A stretch of 64,000 nucleotides of DNA from Mesobacillus zeae (lineage in GTDB: Bacteria > Bacillota > Bacilli > Bacillales > Cytobacillaceae): positions 62,001 through 126,000 of the forward strand of contig NZ_QWVT01000015.1 in NCBI RefSeq assembly GCF_003570705.1, read 5' to 3'. Below the pieces are notes generated by a model, which worked only from the letters and a program-made list of their open reading frames with translations, searched no databases and was not told the origin of the DNA. This document shows positions 24,424 through 32,414 of this stretch, piece after piece (position 1 is the stretch's first letter; the number at the start of each line of letters is the position of its first letter). The translations under genes and the position numbers were made by a program.

Positions 24424-26070
24424 ATGTCTGGTTTGTTAAACACGACAGTCGGAAAACTGCTAGAAGAAAAAGCAAGGCTGCATCCCGGCCATGAAGCAGT
24501 TATTTATTCTGATCGGGATTTAAGGCTGACCTATCGGGAGTTTAATGAGCAATGCCGGGAAGCGGCAAAAGGATTTATGAGGCTTGGGGTAGATAAAGGG
24601 GATCATGTTGCAATCTGGTCAACCAATACACCAGAATGGCTGGTCTCTCAATTTGCCACAGGTAAGATGGGGGCAGTACTGGTAACCGTCAACACGAATT
24701 ATCGCTCAGCTGAGCTCGAATATCTTTTGAAACAGTCAGATTCGAGTACGCTAATTTTAAGTGACAGATACAGAGATTCTTCCTACATAGATATTCTGTA
24801 TGAAATTGTTCCAGAGCTTAAGGAATCACTGCCAGGAGAGTTAAACTGCCCGAAACTTCCCCATTTAAAAAATGTCATCGTGCTTGGGGAGCGTTCTTAC
24901 CCAGGAGCATACGGCTGGAAAGATATCATTGAAATGGGGCTGGACGTGAACGACGAGGCTCTTGACGTTAGGATGAATTCGCTGGAGGAGAATGATGTAA
25001 TCAATATGCAGTATACCTCCGGAACCACAGGCTTCCCAAAAGGTGTCATGCTTACACATCGGAATATCGTGAACAATGCCTATAATATTGCATCATGCAT
25101 GAAACTTGAAAAAGCTGACCGGCTTTGTATTCCAGTACCGTTTTTCCATTGTTTTGGGTGCGTCCTTGGAACACTTGCATGCGTTACCGTTGGGGCAACA
25201 ATGGTTCCTGTACAGGAATTCTCCCCAAAAGAAGTTCTCCGAACAGTCCAAAAAGAAAAGTGCACAGGGCTGCATGGAGTTCCAACAATGTTTATAGCAG
25301 AGCTGAACGACGTCGAGTTTTCACAGTATAATTTGTCATCGTTAAGAACTGGAATTATGGCAGGTTCCAACTGTCCAATTGAGGTTATGAAAGCGGTCAT
25401 TGAAAGAATGGGCGCGGCTGAAATCACCATTGCTTATGGACAGACTGAGGCATCCCCTGTTATTACCCAGACAAGGACGGATGATCCAGTAGAACTCAGG
25501 GTGCAGACAGTCGGCAAGGCTCTTCCGGAGGTTGAAGTGAAAATTGTGACCCCAGGTACATCAGATGAAGTGCCGTACGGAACACAGGGTGAATTATGTA
25601 CACGAGGATACCATGTCATGAGCGGCTATTATAAAAATCCTGAGGCGACCAGCGAGGCGATTGACGGGGAAGGCTGGCTTCATACGGGAGACTTGGCCAT
25701 AATGGATCATAGTGGATATTGTCGAATCACCGGAAGGCTTAAGGATATGATTATTCGTGGAGGAGAAAACATCTATCCACGGGAAATCGAGGAATTTTTG
25801 TATACACATCCTAAAGTACTTGATGTTCAGGTTGTGGGAGTCCCTGATCAGGTGTACGGGGAAGAAGTCATGGCCTGGGTGATTCTTAAGGAAGGCGTAG
25901 AAGCAGATGAAAATGAAATCAGGGAATACTGCAAGGGGAAGATTTCTAGGCATAAAATACCCCGTTATATCAGCTTTATTGACAGCTATCCAATGACGGC
26001 TTCAGGAAAAATACAAAAGTTCAGGCTGCGTGAGGAAGCGATGGCACTTGTAAATGAACTAAATATATAA
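24424..26070 (+). CDS. Acyl-CoA synthetase (AMP-forming, medium/long-chain type)
   Basis: 548 residues of the ANL superfamily. The P-loop-like AMP-binding motif is MQYTSGTTGFPKGVMLTHRN, followed by IPVPFFHCFG, AYGQTEASPVITQT, the GEGWLHTGDLAIMD stretch, RLKDMIIRGGENIYPREIEE and the C-terminal catalytic lysine in TASGKIQKF. It activates a carboxylate to the acyl-CoA via an acyl-adenylate. The closest pattern is that of YngI/FadD3-type enzymes of Bacillus acting on fatty acids, but the chain length cannot be read from sequence. GGGAGG precedes the ATG. No beta-oxidation genes are adjacent. Confidence 0.9.
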   Translation: MSGLLNTTVGKLLEEKARLHPGHEAVIYSDRDLRLTYREFNEQCREAAKGFMRLGVDKGDHVAIWSTNTPEWLVSQFATGKMGAVLVTVNTNYRSAELEYLLKQSDSSTLILSDRYRDSSYIDILYEIVPELKESLPGELNCPKLPHLKNVIVLGERSYPGAYGWKDIIEMGLDVNDEALDVRMNSLEENDVINMQYTSGTTGFPKGVMLTHRNIVNNAYNIASCMKLEKADRLCIPVPFFHCFGCVLGTLACVTVGATMVPVQEFSPKEVLRTVQKEKCTGLHGVPTMFIAELNDVEFSQYNLSSLRTGIMAGSNCPIEVMKAVIERMGAAEITIAYGQTEASPVITQTRTDDPVELRVQTVGKALPEVEVKIVTPGTSDEVPYGTQGELCTRGYHVMSGYYKNPEATSEAIDGEGWLHTGDLAIMDHSGYCRITGRLKDMIIRGGENIYPREIEEFLYTHPKVLDVQVVGVPDQVYGEEVMAWVILKEGVEADENEIREYCKGKISRHKIPRYISFIDSYPMTASGKIQKFRLREEAMALVNELNI

Positions 26071-26122
26071 TCGGATAATTAGTACAATTTAGCTTATAAT
26101 ACCCTTTAATAAGATGATAAAG

Positions 26123-26164
26123 TGTAACAAAATGTTCACAAATATATGTGAATATTTTGTTACA
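26123..26164. repeat. 42-base near-perfect inverted repeat
   Basis: Arms TGTAACAAAATGTTCACA and TGTGAATATTTTGTTACA with a 6-base centre. Only two base pairs of the 21 are mismatched. No T run follows. The inner TTCACA/TGTGAA halves look like inverted Fnr or Rex half-sites. It lies between the synthetase stop and the next small gene. Confidence 0.6.
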
Positions 26165-26262
26165 ACCATTTAATACTTGGCAGATATCCATATAATGAAA
26201 AGTATATACCTATAGTGCGAATAAAATAATGATGCTTTTTGATTGTATGGAGGTGTGCCAGG

Positions 26263-26520
26263 ATGAAGTGGGTTCTTGTCTTTATTCTTTGCGGCATCAG
26301 TTTGCTGTTTTTAAGCAAGGGAGCAGAGCTCTGGTTTACACTTGGGAACCCGGCGTCAATTTCTTTTCTTGGTGTACCAATCAATGAGAATGTCCCCAAG
26401 GAAAGCGTTGCTGGCTATGCACTTGGCTTTACAGTCGCGGCAATAATCCCAGTTTTGGTTGCTGTAAATATTTATTTCCGGGCTGCACTGAAGAAAAAAA
26501 CTAAATCAACCAAGCTTTAA
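26263..26520 (+). CDS. Small two-span membrane protein, function unknown
   Basis: 85 residues from ATG 26263, which has GGAGGTG eight bases upstream (an earlier in-frame start lacks one). The first hydrophobic span is WVLVFILCGISLLFLS and the second YALGFTVAAIIPVLVAV, and the tail is basic (KKKTKSTKL). The loop between them, GNPASISFLGVPINENVPKE, is polar. I do not recognise the family. A terminator follows the stop immediately, so it is a single-gene unit, possibly controlled by the inverted repeat about 100 bases upstream. Confidence 0.7.
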   Translation: MKWVLVFILCGISLLFLSKGAELWFTLGNPASISFLGVPINENVPKESVAGYALGFTVAAIIPVLVAVNIYFRAALKKKTKSTKL

Positions 26521-26523
26521 GAG

Positions 26524-26551
26524 AAATCCGGATTTTTGCCGGATTTTTTTT
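26524..26551 (+). terminator. Intrinsic terminator
   Basis: AAATCCGG, loop, CCGGATTTTTTT. Confidence 0.85.
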
Positions 26552-26639
26552 ATTGGCTCCCCTCGCGTTTTTCGGTTAAGAAGAGTTAATAAATGGAATA
26601 AAGAGGATGAAAATGGGGAAGGAATGCGTGCGGAAGGTT

Positions 26640-27292
26640 TTCAATGTTTGAGCCGATGGAGGCTTAAAGGAATCAATTTGAGTTTAAATATGAAGGAACG
26701 CTTCCTCCAAAATACAATATCGCACTAGGACAGGATACCCTCTCCATATGCGGCAAGGGAAGGATCGGCAGGCTGTTCCGGTGGGGGCTCATTCCTTTTT
26801 GGGCCAAAAGATAAGAATATTGGGTACAGGATGATGTATGCAAGATCTGAAACAGCTGCTGAAAAAGGCAGTTCAAAACATGGCATTCAAACAGCGCCGC
26901 TGCCTAATCCCTGCGGATGGCTTTTATGAATGGAAGAAAGATGGAGAGAAAAAGCCCCCTTACAGGTTTGTGCTAAATAGCAGAAAACCGTTTGAATTTG
27001 CTGGATAGTGGAAACAGTGGAGCAGCAATTATAATGTAGAAATTTTCTCCTGCACAATTTTGACCACTACTCCAAATTCCCTTGCTGAAGTGGTACATTA
27101 CCGGATGCTGGTCATCCTTCCTTAAAAAGCTTGGGGAAAATGACTCAATATAAAGCTGCATGATGCAGATACATTAAAATCACTGCTTACACAATTTGAC
27201 AGCGAAGCAATGTAAGCTTTTGAGGTTTCTTCTGAAATTAATAGCGTAAACAATGATGAAGCTGCATTAATCGCTCCAATAAATAGTCTTTA
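26640..27292 (+). pseudogene. Dead SRAP/YedK-type (SOS response-associated) gene
   Basis: Fragments in several frames rebuild an SRAP protein: RFRWGLIPFWAK-like sequence near 26780, then RCLIPADGFYEWKKDGEKKP followed by PYRFVLNSRKPFEFAG with an in-frame TAG, then FSCTILTTTPNSLAEVVHYR. The family's catalytic Cys2 start (MCGRF) is destroyed, and there are several stops and frameshifts. Functional members (HMCES/YedK) crosslink to abasic sites in single-stranded DNA. The amount of damage rules out a single sequencing error. Confidence 0.8.
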
Positions 27293-27507
27293 AGGTAAAA
27301 AAATACAAAAATTGTTCATAATTATTCAATGGTTTAACAATATGGAAGAAGTATAATTGTTATTGGGAATATACGGAATGCGCTGCATGTCATAGCCACG
27401 TAAAAAATGATTCCCCTTTTGCAAATTTATGTTTAATCCCAGCCTGAACTGTGGTATATAAACACAGCCGACACCTAGGGAAAACAGCTGGGAAAGAGGG
27501 AGTTATA

Positions 27508-27717
27508 ATGAACAGATTTACTGACAATGAAGTTTACGAAATTATATATGATAATAAACGTTTTCCATTCCTGCAATTTATCAGGATAGACCAAATATGC
27601 GATGTTTGTTATGTAACTTTAAAAAATATGGTGACTGGTGAAATGTTTACATTCGAACAAGGGGATATTCTTGGTGTTCGCGAAACAAATCCTGCAGGAA
27701 ACGCCAGCGCGAGCTGA
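27508..27717 (+). CDS. Small protein of unknown function
   Basis: 69 residues from ATG 27508 with AAAGAGGGAG upstream. It starts MNRFTDNEVYEIIYDNKRFP, has two cysteines in DQICDVCYVTL and ends in a small-residue tail. No membrane segment. I do not recognise the family. The clean ribosome site and the same-direction neighbour 74 bases downstream support a real gene. Confidence 0.6.
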   Translation: MNRFTDNEVYEIIYDNKRFPFLQFIRIDQICDVCYVTLKNMVTGEMFTFEQGDILGVRETNPAGNASAS

Positions 27718-27790
27718 AGAATGGCAGTTGCGCAACCATAGGTTTCTTCTTTATACTTAAAGATGATCTTGTATGAAGGAGTGACAATGG

Positions 27791-27994
27791 ATGATTCACC
27801 TCGATTGGCATGATAGAAAAACGATCAAAGAGGTTAAATGTGTACACACAGATGCGAATAAATATATCGTTAACCGTGTGCTGACTGCCGGAAATGTTTA
27901 CGAAGTTAAAAATGAAACAGATGAGTTCTTTTTTATCATCGATAACACTGGTAAAGTCGGAGGATACTACAAAGATTATTTTGAGGTTGTCTAA
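27791..27994 (+). CDS. Small conserved protein (DUF6501-like)
   Basis: 67 residues, start MIHLDWHDRKTIKEVKCVHT, then VNRVLTAGNVYEVKNETDEF and IIDNTGKVGGYYKDYF. The short beta-rich pattern with LTAG-x3-EVKNETDE and DNTGKVGGYYK is what I associate with the DUF6501 (YfjT-like) family of Bacillus. Function is unknown. AAGGAG stands nine bases before ATG 27791. It is followed closely by a terminator. Confidence 0.7.
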   Translation: MIHLDWHDRKTIKEVKCVHTDANKYIVNRVLTAGNVYEVKNETDEFFFIIDNTGKVGGYYKDYFEVV

Positions 27995-27999
27995 ACGTG

Positions 28000-28033
28000 A
28001 AAGCTGCCGGGATTATTTCCTGGCGGCTTTTTC
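28000..28033 (+). terminator. Intrinsic terminator
   Basis: AAGCTGCCGGG, short loop, CCTGGCGGCTTTTTC. Confidence 0.8.
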
Positions 28034-28074
28034 GGTTATTAATAAATAAAACCTTTGTTGGGATGGGGGATAAA

Positions 28075-28662
28075 ATGAAGATTGAAAATGTATTGAATGG
28101 GGAGACTGTTCAGCTTGTGGCCATGGAAAAAAATCATATTGCTGGCTTGTGGGAAGCTGCAAAACCTGACCAAATTTGGACTCATATGGCGACTAAAATC
28201 AGCAGTTATAGTGAGATGGAATCTGCAGTGGAACAGGCGTTGGCAGAAAAGGAAAAAGGGCTCCAGTTTCCATTTGTAGTGGTGGAACGCTCAACGGGTA
28301 GAATCATTGGCAGCACAAGATATCTGGATATCTCGACTCAAAATCGCAGCCTTGAAATTGGCTGGACATGGTATAATCCAGCGTTCTGGAGGACAAGGGT
28401 AAATACTGAGTGCAAACTGCTGCTCCTGGAGCATGTTTTCGAAAAGTTGAAGATGAATCGGGTATGTTTAAAGACGGACGAAAGAAACATTCGGTCTCAG
28501 AGGGCAATTGAACGGATTGGCGGAGTTAAAGAGGGAGTCCTTCGGAAAGATAAAATACTGGCGGATGGGTTTGCGAGAAATACGGTATATTTCAGCATCC
28601 TTCCTGACGAATGGCCGCAGGTCAAAGAAAGGCTCAACAGTAGGCTTAAGATAAAAAAATAG
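28075..28662 (+). CDS. GNAT family N-acetyltransferase (RimJ/RimL type)
   Basis: 195 residues from ATG 28075 (GGGGGAT upstream; the open frame runs back to 27997 across the preceding terminator, which argues against an earlier start). GSTRYLDISTQNRSLEIGWT is the beta4 region, then WRTRVNTECKLLLLEHVFE in place of the usual acetyl-CoA loop, and KTDERNIRSQRAIERIGGVK near the end. This is the layout of ribosomal-protein-type and antibiotic-type GNATs such as YjcK/RimJ. Substrate unknown. The crcB pair begins 27 bases after it and may be co-transcribed. Confidence 0.85.
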   Translation: MKIENVLNGETVQLVAMEKNHIAGLWEAAKPDQIWTHMATKISSYSEMESAVEQALAEKEKGLQFPFVVVERSTGRIIGSTRYLDISTQNRSLEIGWTWYNPAFWRTRVNTECKLLLLEHVFEKLKMNRVCLKTDERNIRSQRAIERIGGVKEGVLRKDKILADGFARNTVYFSILPDEWPQVKERLNSRLKIKK

Positions 28663-28689
28663 TGTAAACAGTAAAGGATTGGTTGAAGA

Positions 28690-29070
28690 ATGAATTATAT
28701 TGGCATTGGTGTAGGAGGCATCATTGGAAGCCTGCTGAGGTATGGTGCGGGGCTTTTAGTTGCTGGACCATTTTCGACATTGGCCGTCAATCTATCAGGC
28801 TCCCTGATTCTCGGTTGGTTTACAGCGAGAGTGGTAGAAAGAAAAGCATTGCCAGAGGTACTTACTGTTTCCATCGGTACTGGAATTCTCGGTTCATTCA
28901 CTACCTTTTCTACTTTCAGTCTCGATTCCTTAAGGCTGTTGGAGGAGTGGAGGCTAATGGCTTCTGCCTCTTATATGATGATAAGCGGAGTGGGAGGGCT
29001 GACAGCAGCCTATTTGGGATATCACGCTGGTAAGAAAAAGATGCGCCAGGAGGAGGAAGGAAAGTATTGA
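28690..29070 (+). CDS. crcB: Fluoride exporter CrcB, first copy
   Basis: 126 residues with four membrane spans. GVGGIIGSLLRYGAG, then FSTLAVNLSGSLILGWF and GILGSFTTFSTFSLDSLRLL are the Fluc/CrcB signatures (the asparagine in the second span and the FTTFSTF stretch line the fluoride pores). Such channels expel fluoride and work as antiparallel dimers. The paired genes in Gram-positive bacteria form heterodimers or act separately. No fluoride riboswitch consensus is seen in the 27-base gap upstream. The stop overlaps the start of the second copy. Confidence 0.93.
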   Translation: MNYIGIGVGGIIGSLLRYGAGLLVAGPFSTLAVNLSGSLILGWFTARVVERKALPEVLTVSIGTGILGSFTTFSTFSLDSLRLLEEWRLMASASYMMISGVGGLTAAYLGYHAGKKKMRQEEEGKY

Positions 29071-29423
29071 AAACAGTACTCTTAGTCTCCCTTGGCGGGT
29101 GTGTGGGAGCAGTCTGCCGGTATTGGATTCAAAACAAACTGGGAGGGCCGCGGTTTCCAGTTGGGACTTTGACGGTAAACCTTTTTGGTTCGTTGCTCCT
29201 TGGACTCCTTGCGGGCACGAAGATCGGAGGGCCGCTGTATCTTCTAGCGGGCACTGGATTTATGGGTGCCTTTACCACTTTTTCGACGCTCAATGTGGAT
29301 CTATTAAGGCTCTTTAGTTCCAGGGAGCATAAAATAGGAATGATCTATTTAGCGGTTACATATGCCGGCGGACTTTCCGCTGTATTTTTTGGGTATTGGC
29401 TTGGGACCATCATAATGAAGTAG
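29067..29423 (+). CDS. crcB: Fluoride exporter CrcB, second copy
   Basis: 118 residues from TTG 29067, overlapping the first copy's stop by four bases. It has GGCVGAVCRYWIQNKLG, then FPVGTLTVNLFGSLLLGLLAG and GTGFMGAFTTFSTLNVDLLR. It is clearly related to the first copy but divergent, as typical of Bacillus crcB1/crcB2 pairs (YhdU/YhdV type). AGGAGGAGG in the end of the first gene serves as ribosome site, so translation is coupled. The terminator follows. Confidence 0.93.
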   Translation: MKTVLLVSLGGCVGAVCRYWIQNKLGGPRFPVGTLTVNLFGSLLLGLLAGTKIGGPLYLLAGTGFMGAFTTFSTLNVDLLRLFSSREHKIGMIYLAVTYAGGLSAVFFGYWLGTIIMK

Positions 29424-29443
29424 CATAAGCATTCTAAGCTACC

Positions 29444-29482
29444 AAAAAACCTTCCGCAAACGGCAAGAGCGGAAGGTTTTTT
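29444..29482 (+). terminator. Intrinsic terminator of the crcB pair
   Basis: AAAAAACCTTCCGC and GCGGAAGGTTTTTT arms. The A run also makes it usable from the minus strand. Confidence 0.85.
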
Positions 29483-29514
29483 ATAAAGGCATAATTTTGA
29501 AGATTTACTTGTTA

Positions 29515-31212
29515 TCAGTTATTCCTTTGGATGCGTTTTTGCTGCTCCATCAATTGTGCCAGGGATTTATCCATTTCAATATACTCCTTGCTGTTTTTGT
29601 CGGCTAGGCTGATTTTGCCCAGCAGTGCTGAGATCTCGTTTTGGAGCAGGAGCAGATCTTCTTCCTTCTTTCCAGGAGCTGGTTCCTGTTTCCCTCTGTA
29701 ATCCTTAAATCCTCTTTCTACTCGCTTAATGTTGCAGTTCTCGATAACAAGAAGCTTTTCACTTATCCTATTCAGGAAGTAAAGGTCATGGGAAACAGCA
29801 AGAATTGTACCGGGGAATGAAGATAATGCTTTTTCAAGTTCTTCCCGGCTGGAGAGATCAAGATGGTTCGTCGGCTCATCTAGAATCAATATATCTGCGT
29901 TCGCCAGCATCATGCACAGGAGCTTTACCCGTGTCCGTTCGCCAAGGCTAAGCTGGCCTACCGGGCATGTGATTTTCGCATCGTCAAGGCCTAAACTGGC
30001 GAAGGCGGTTCTTGCATCAGTAAGTTTTTGCCTGTCAGTTAAACCTGTGTGTTCTAGCGCACTCTTCTGGCCATCGAAATCATCTGCATCCTGGCTTAGA
30101 TATCCAACCTTCAATGTCTCACTCAACCAGATTTCCCCGCTAAAAACTTGGTCCTTTCCAAGAAGAATATTCAGCAGGGTCGTTTTCCCGCTGCCGTTAT
30201 CACCAACAATTCCCACCTTTTCCCCGTGCGTGATATAAAATGAGCTATCAGAGAACAATATCCTTTTCCCAAATTTCTTCCCAAGGTTATTTACTTCAAG
30301 GATCCTTTTTCCATGGCGCGTTCTTTCCTTAAATTGAAAACGGATTTCTTGCTGCTCTTTAGGCTTCTGCATGGTGTTTTGTTTAAGTTCCCGTTCTAGC
30401 CGTTTTCGTTTTGATTTCACTTGGTTATCGAGCTTTTTTGCTTTTACACGATAAAATTCCTTAAATCCGCCTTGCTTTGTCGAATCTCTATGAGCCTTTT
30501 CCGACCAGCTGCGGAGGTTGGCCATCTGATCTTCTATTTTCTTTTTGTGTCGCTGTTGGATTTCGTATTCCTGCCTCGCTGCCTCCAGCACTTTCGCTTT
30601 TTCTTCATGATATCGTGTGTAATTTCCTGTCCATACTACGGATTTGCCATCCTCAATTTCGACAATACTTGAAACGGACTGGTCAAGGAAATACCTATCA
30701 TGAGAAATGATGAGAACAGCGCCGGAATATTTGTTCAGCTCGCTGACAAGCCAGTGGATTCCTTTTTCGTCAAGATGGTTAGTCGGCTCATCGAGAATAA
30801 GTAGATCTGGGCTGGAGGACCATATATTCGCCAAGGCCACTTTCATTTTCTCTCCGCCGCTTAGAGATGACAGACGGCTGTCATCCCATATATCGAGCTT
30901 TCCGATACCAAGCCTGCCTGTATGCTCAAAAACTTCTCCTTCGAACATTGATTCTTCATCAGGCAAGCAAGGATCATTATCTCTCATACTCTGTCTTAAA
31001 TACCCTATCTTTATGTCTGTACTCGGCGAGTCAATGGTGCCTTTATCAGCACGAAGGATTCCGGCTAAAATGTTGGCAAGAGTCGTTTTTCCAGACCCAT
31101 TGTGTCCAACTATTCCAATTCGGCTCTCGCGTTGAATGTCAAAACTGACATGATCAAGTACAACCCGGTTTCCATAAGTTTTTTTGATTTCATTTATTTT
31201 TATCAATAACAT
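29515..31212 (-). CDS. ABC-F ribosomal protection protein (VmlR/Lsa/Vga-like)
   Basis: 565 residues from ATG 31212 (AGAGGTGG just upstream). Two ABC domains without membrane parts: Walker A VGHNGSGKTTLANIL and VGDNGSGKTTLLNIL, signatures LSGGEKMK and LSLGERTR, Walker [14 protein letters not shown] and [13 protein letters not shown]. Between them a charged linker (about 235-330: KKIEDQMANLRSWSEKAHRD, then a KRKRLERELKQ stretch) is the ribosome-contacting antibiotic-resistance domain. The sequence type is that of proteins giving resistance to lincosamides, streptogramin A or pleuromutilins. The frame is also open far upstream, but that region is the leader. A long leader with attenuator signals suggests drug-induced expression. 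Confidence 0.88.
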   Translation of the reverse strand: MLLIKINEIKKTYGNRVVLDHVSFDIQRESRIGIVGHNGSGKTTLANILAGILRADKGTIDSPSTDIKIGYLRQSMRDNDPCLPDEESMFEGEVFEHTGRLGIGKLDIWDDSRLSSLSGGEKMKVALANIWSSSPDLLILDEPTNHLDEKGIHWLVSELNKYSGAVLIISHDRYFLDQSVSSIVEIEDGKSVVWTGNYTRYHEEKAKVLEAARQEYEIQQRHKKKIEDQMANLRSWSEKAHRDSTKQGGFKEFYRVKAKKLDNQVKSKRKRLERELKQNTMQKPKEQQEIRFQFKERTRHGKRILEVNNLGKKFGKRILFSDSSFYITHGEKVGIVGDNGSGKTTLLNILLGKDQVFSGEIWLSETLKVGYLSQDADDFDGQKSALEHTGLTDRQKLTDARTAFASLGLDDAKITCPVGQLSLGERTRVKLLCMMLANADILILDEPTNHLDLSSREELEKALSSFPGTILAVSHDLYFLNRISEKLLVIENCNIKRVERGFKDYRGKQEPAPGKKEEDLLLLQNEISALLGKISLADKNSKEYIEMDKSLAQLMEQQKRIQRNN

Positions 31213-31545
31213 ATATACCACCTCTTTATAAAATTTAAAAAATAAAAGAAGTGTTATTTGTCCATGAAAAAAACCCCCTGGCGAAAGCCTAAAAGAGGGT
31301 CTGCTCAAAAAGAATATGCCTATAGATTCCGGGAAGGAGGCAAATAAGCCTTTCATAAGTGAAGGGCACAAGTTTCCCGTTTTCGATAAAATGGCAAAAG
31401 GGCAGACTAATCCTGTCTTCAGGCGCTCGGTTTTTCAAATATTGAAAAATCGTCGGAATACAGGATTAGTTTTTCATTGTCCCTTTACCATTCCCTTCGG
31501 TTTATGTTCTTTAAGGATATATCCAATATACTATATAAGTCAATA
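31213..31545 (-). promoter_or_regulatory. Attenuator-like leader of the ABC-F gene
   Basis: On the minus strand: -35 TTGACT (31538-31543) with -10-like TATCCT or TATATC near 31514-31521, then an uORF ATG-AAA-AAC-TAA (31466-31477) preceded by AAAGGGA. A large hairpin has perfect 11-bp arms ACTAATCCTGT/ACAGGATTAGT (31406-31470), the uORF stop lying inside its first arm. A terminator hairpin ACCCTCTTTTAGGC...GCCAGGGGGT with seven T follows (31266-31300), before the ribosome site. This is the layout of antibiotic-responsive attenuation known for vmlR, bmrCD and erm genes. Confidence 0.65.
31466..31477 (-). CDS. Possible three-codon leader peptide (MKN)
   Basis: ATG-AAA-AAC-TAA on the leader RNA of the ABC-F gene with AAAGGGA just upstream. 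The last codon and stop overlap the first arm of the large leader hairpin, so a ribosome stalled here would block that fold. It is short, so chance occurrence is possible. Confidence 0.35.
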   Translation of the reverse strand: MKN

Positions 31546-31556
31546 GGCACACATGA

Positions 31557-31583
31557 CAAAAAAACCCGAAGCTACCTTCGGGT
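31557..31583 (-). terminator. Terminator of yidC2
   Basis: On the minus strand ACCCGAAG, GTAG loop, CTTCGGGT, then TTTTTTTG. Confidence 0.85.
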
Positions 31584-31590
31584 CTTTGCA

Positions 31591-32364
31591 TCATTTTTTT
31601 GCTTTTTCTTCGACATTTTCCTGCTTCTCATTATAAATTCTTCTCGATATCAAGGTTTGTAAGATCAGGAATGAACCGCCTACCGTCCAATAGAGTGGGA
31701 GGGCTGCAGGTGCATTGAAGGATACCATCAAAATCATTAGCGGTGATAACAGGCCGAAAAACCGCATTTGCTTCCTTTGCTGTTCAGGCAAATTGGCTTG
31801 TGTCACCTTGAATTGCAAATAATAGATAATCCCTGCTGCTATGGTAATCAGGATATCAGGCTGTCCCAGGTTGAACCAAAGGAAAGAATGTGCAGCAATA
31901 TCTTTTGAACCTCGGATGGCATAGTAGAGGCCCATGAGTATTGGCATTTGGACCAAAATAGGAAGACATCCCATTTGCAGAGGATTCACTCCATGCTTCT
32001 GGTAAAGAGCCATCATTTCCTGCTGAAGCTTTTGCTGTTCTTTTGGATCTTTTGTCTGCTTCAGCTTTTTCTGTATATTGTCCATTTCCGGCTTGAAAAG
32101 CTCCATTTTTCCTTTCATCTTCTGCTGTGCCTTGTATTGGCGGAGCATTAAAGGCATTAGGATTAGGCGGATCAGAAGCGTGATGACGATAATGGAAATT
32201 CCATAGCTGCCGCCGAAAACCTCGGCAAAGAAATGGATAAGCTTTGTAAATGGTTCCACGAAAGTCCGCTGGAAAAACGAAGGGTCGCTTCCATTGGATT
32301 GGCATCCCGTTAATAAAAACATGAATGCCGGTAGCATCATGGCTAAATAAAGTTTCTTTTTCAT
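31591..32364 (-). CDS. yidC2: Membrane protein insertase YidC2 (YqjG/MisCB type)
   Basis: 257 residues. Lipoprotein signal peptide with lipobox LLTGCQS (Cys about 21), then five membrane spans. The first span after the signal peptide has SIIVITLLIRLILMPLML with the catalytic groove arginine, followed by the basic coiled segment MKGKMELFKPEMDNIQKKL and GVNPLQMGCLPILVQMPIL. It inserts membrane proteins with or without Sec. AGGAGG precedes ATG but is trapped in a hairpin with the end of the upstream leader gene. This marks it as the regulated second YidC (YqjG in B. subtilis), made when the main YidC (SpoIIIJ) fails. Confidence 0.92.
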   Translation of the reverse strand: MKKKLYLAMMLPAFMFLLTGCQSNGSDPSFFQRTFVEPFTKLIHFFAEVFGGSYGISIIVITLLIRLILMPLMLRQYKAQQKMKGKMELFKPEMDNIQKKLKQTKDPKEQQKLQQEMMALYQKHGVNPLQMGCLPILVQMPILMGLYYAIRGSKDIAAHSFLWFNLGQPDILITIAAGIIYYLQFKVTQANLPEQQRKQMRFFGLLSPLMILMVSFNAPAALPLYWTVGGSFLILQTLISRRIYNEKQENVEEKAKK

Positions 32365-32414
32365 TTTTCTCCTCCTGGTGTTGTGATCGTTTTTTAGGTA
32401 GCTGGAGAAAAATG
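32362..32414 (-). promoter_or_regulatory. Hairpin sequestering the yidC2 ribosome site
   Basis: In the mRNA, CATTTTTCTCC (codons 88-91 of the leader gene, 32404-32414) is exactly complementary over 11 bases to GGAGAAAAATG (32362-32372), which contains part of the ribosome site and the yidC2 start codon. A ribosome paused shortly before would melt it. This is the mifM/yqjG mechanism of B. subtilis. Confidence 0.8.

Noticed and set aside
29515-31371. ABC-F gene starting 53 codons further upstream (open frame to 31371)
   Set aside because: The extra codons run through the terminator hairpin of the leader and lack a ribosome site, whereas ATG 31212 has AGAGGTGG at the right distance.
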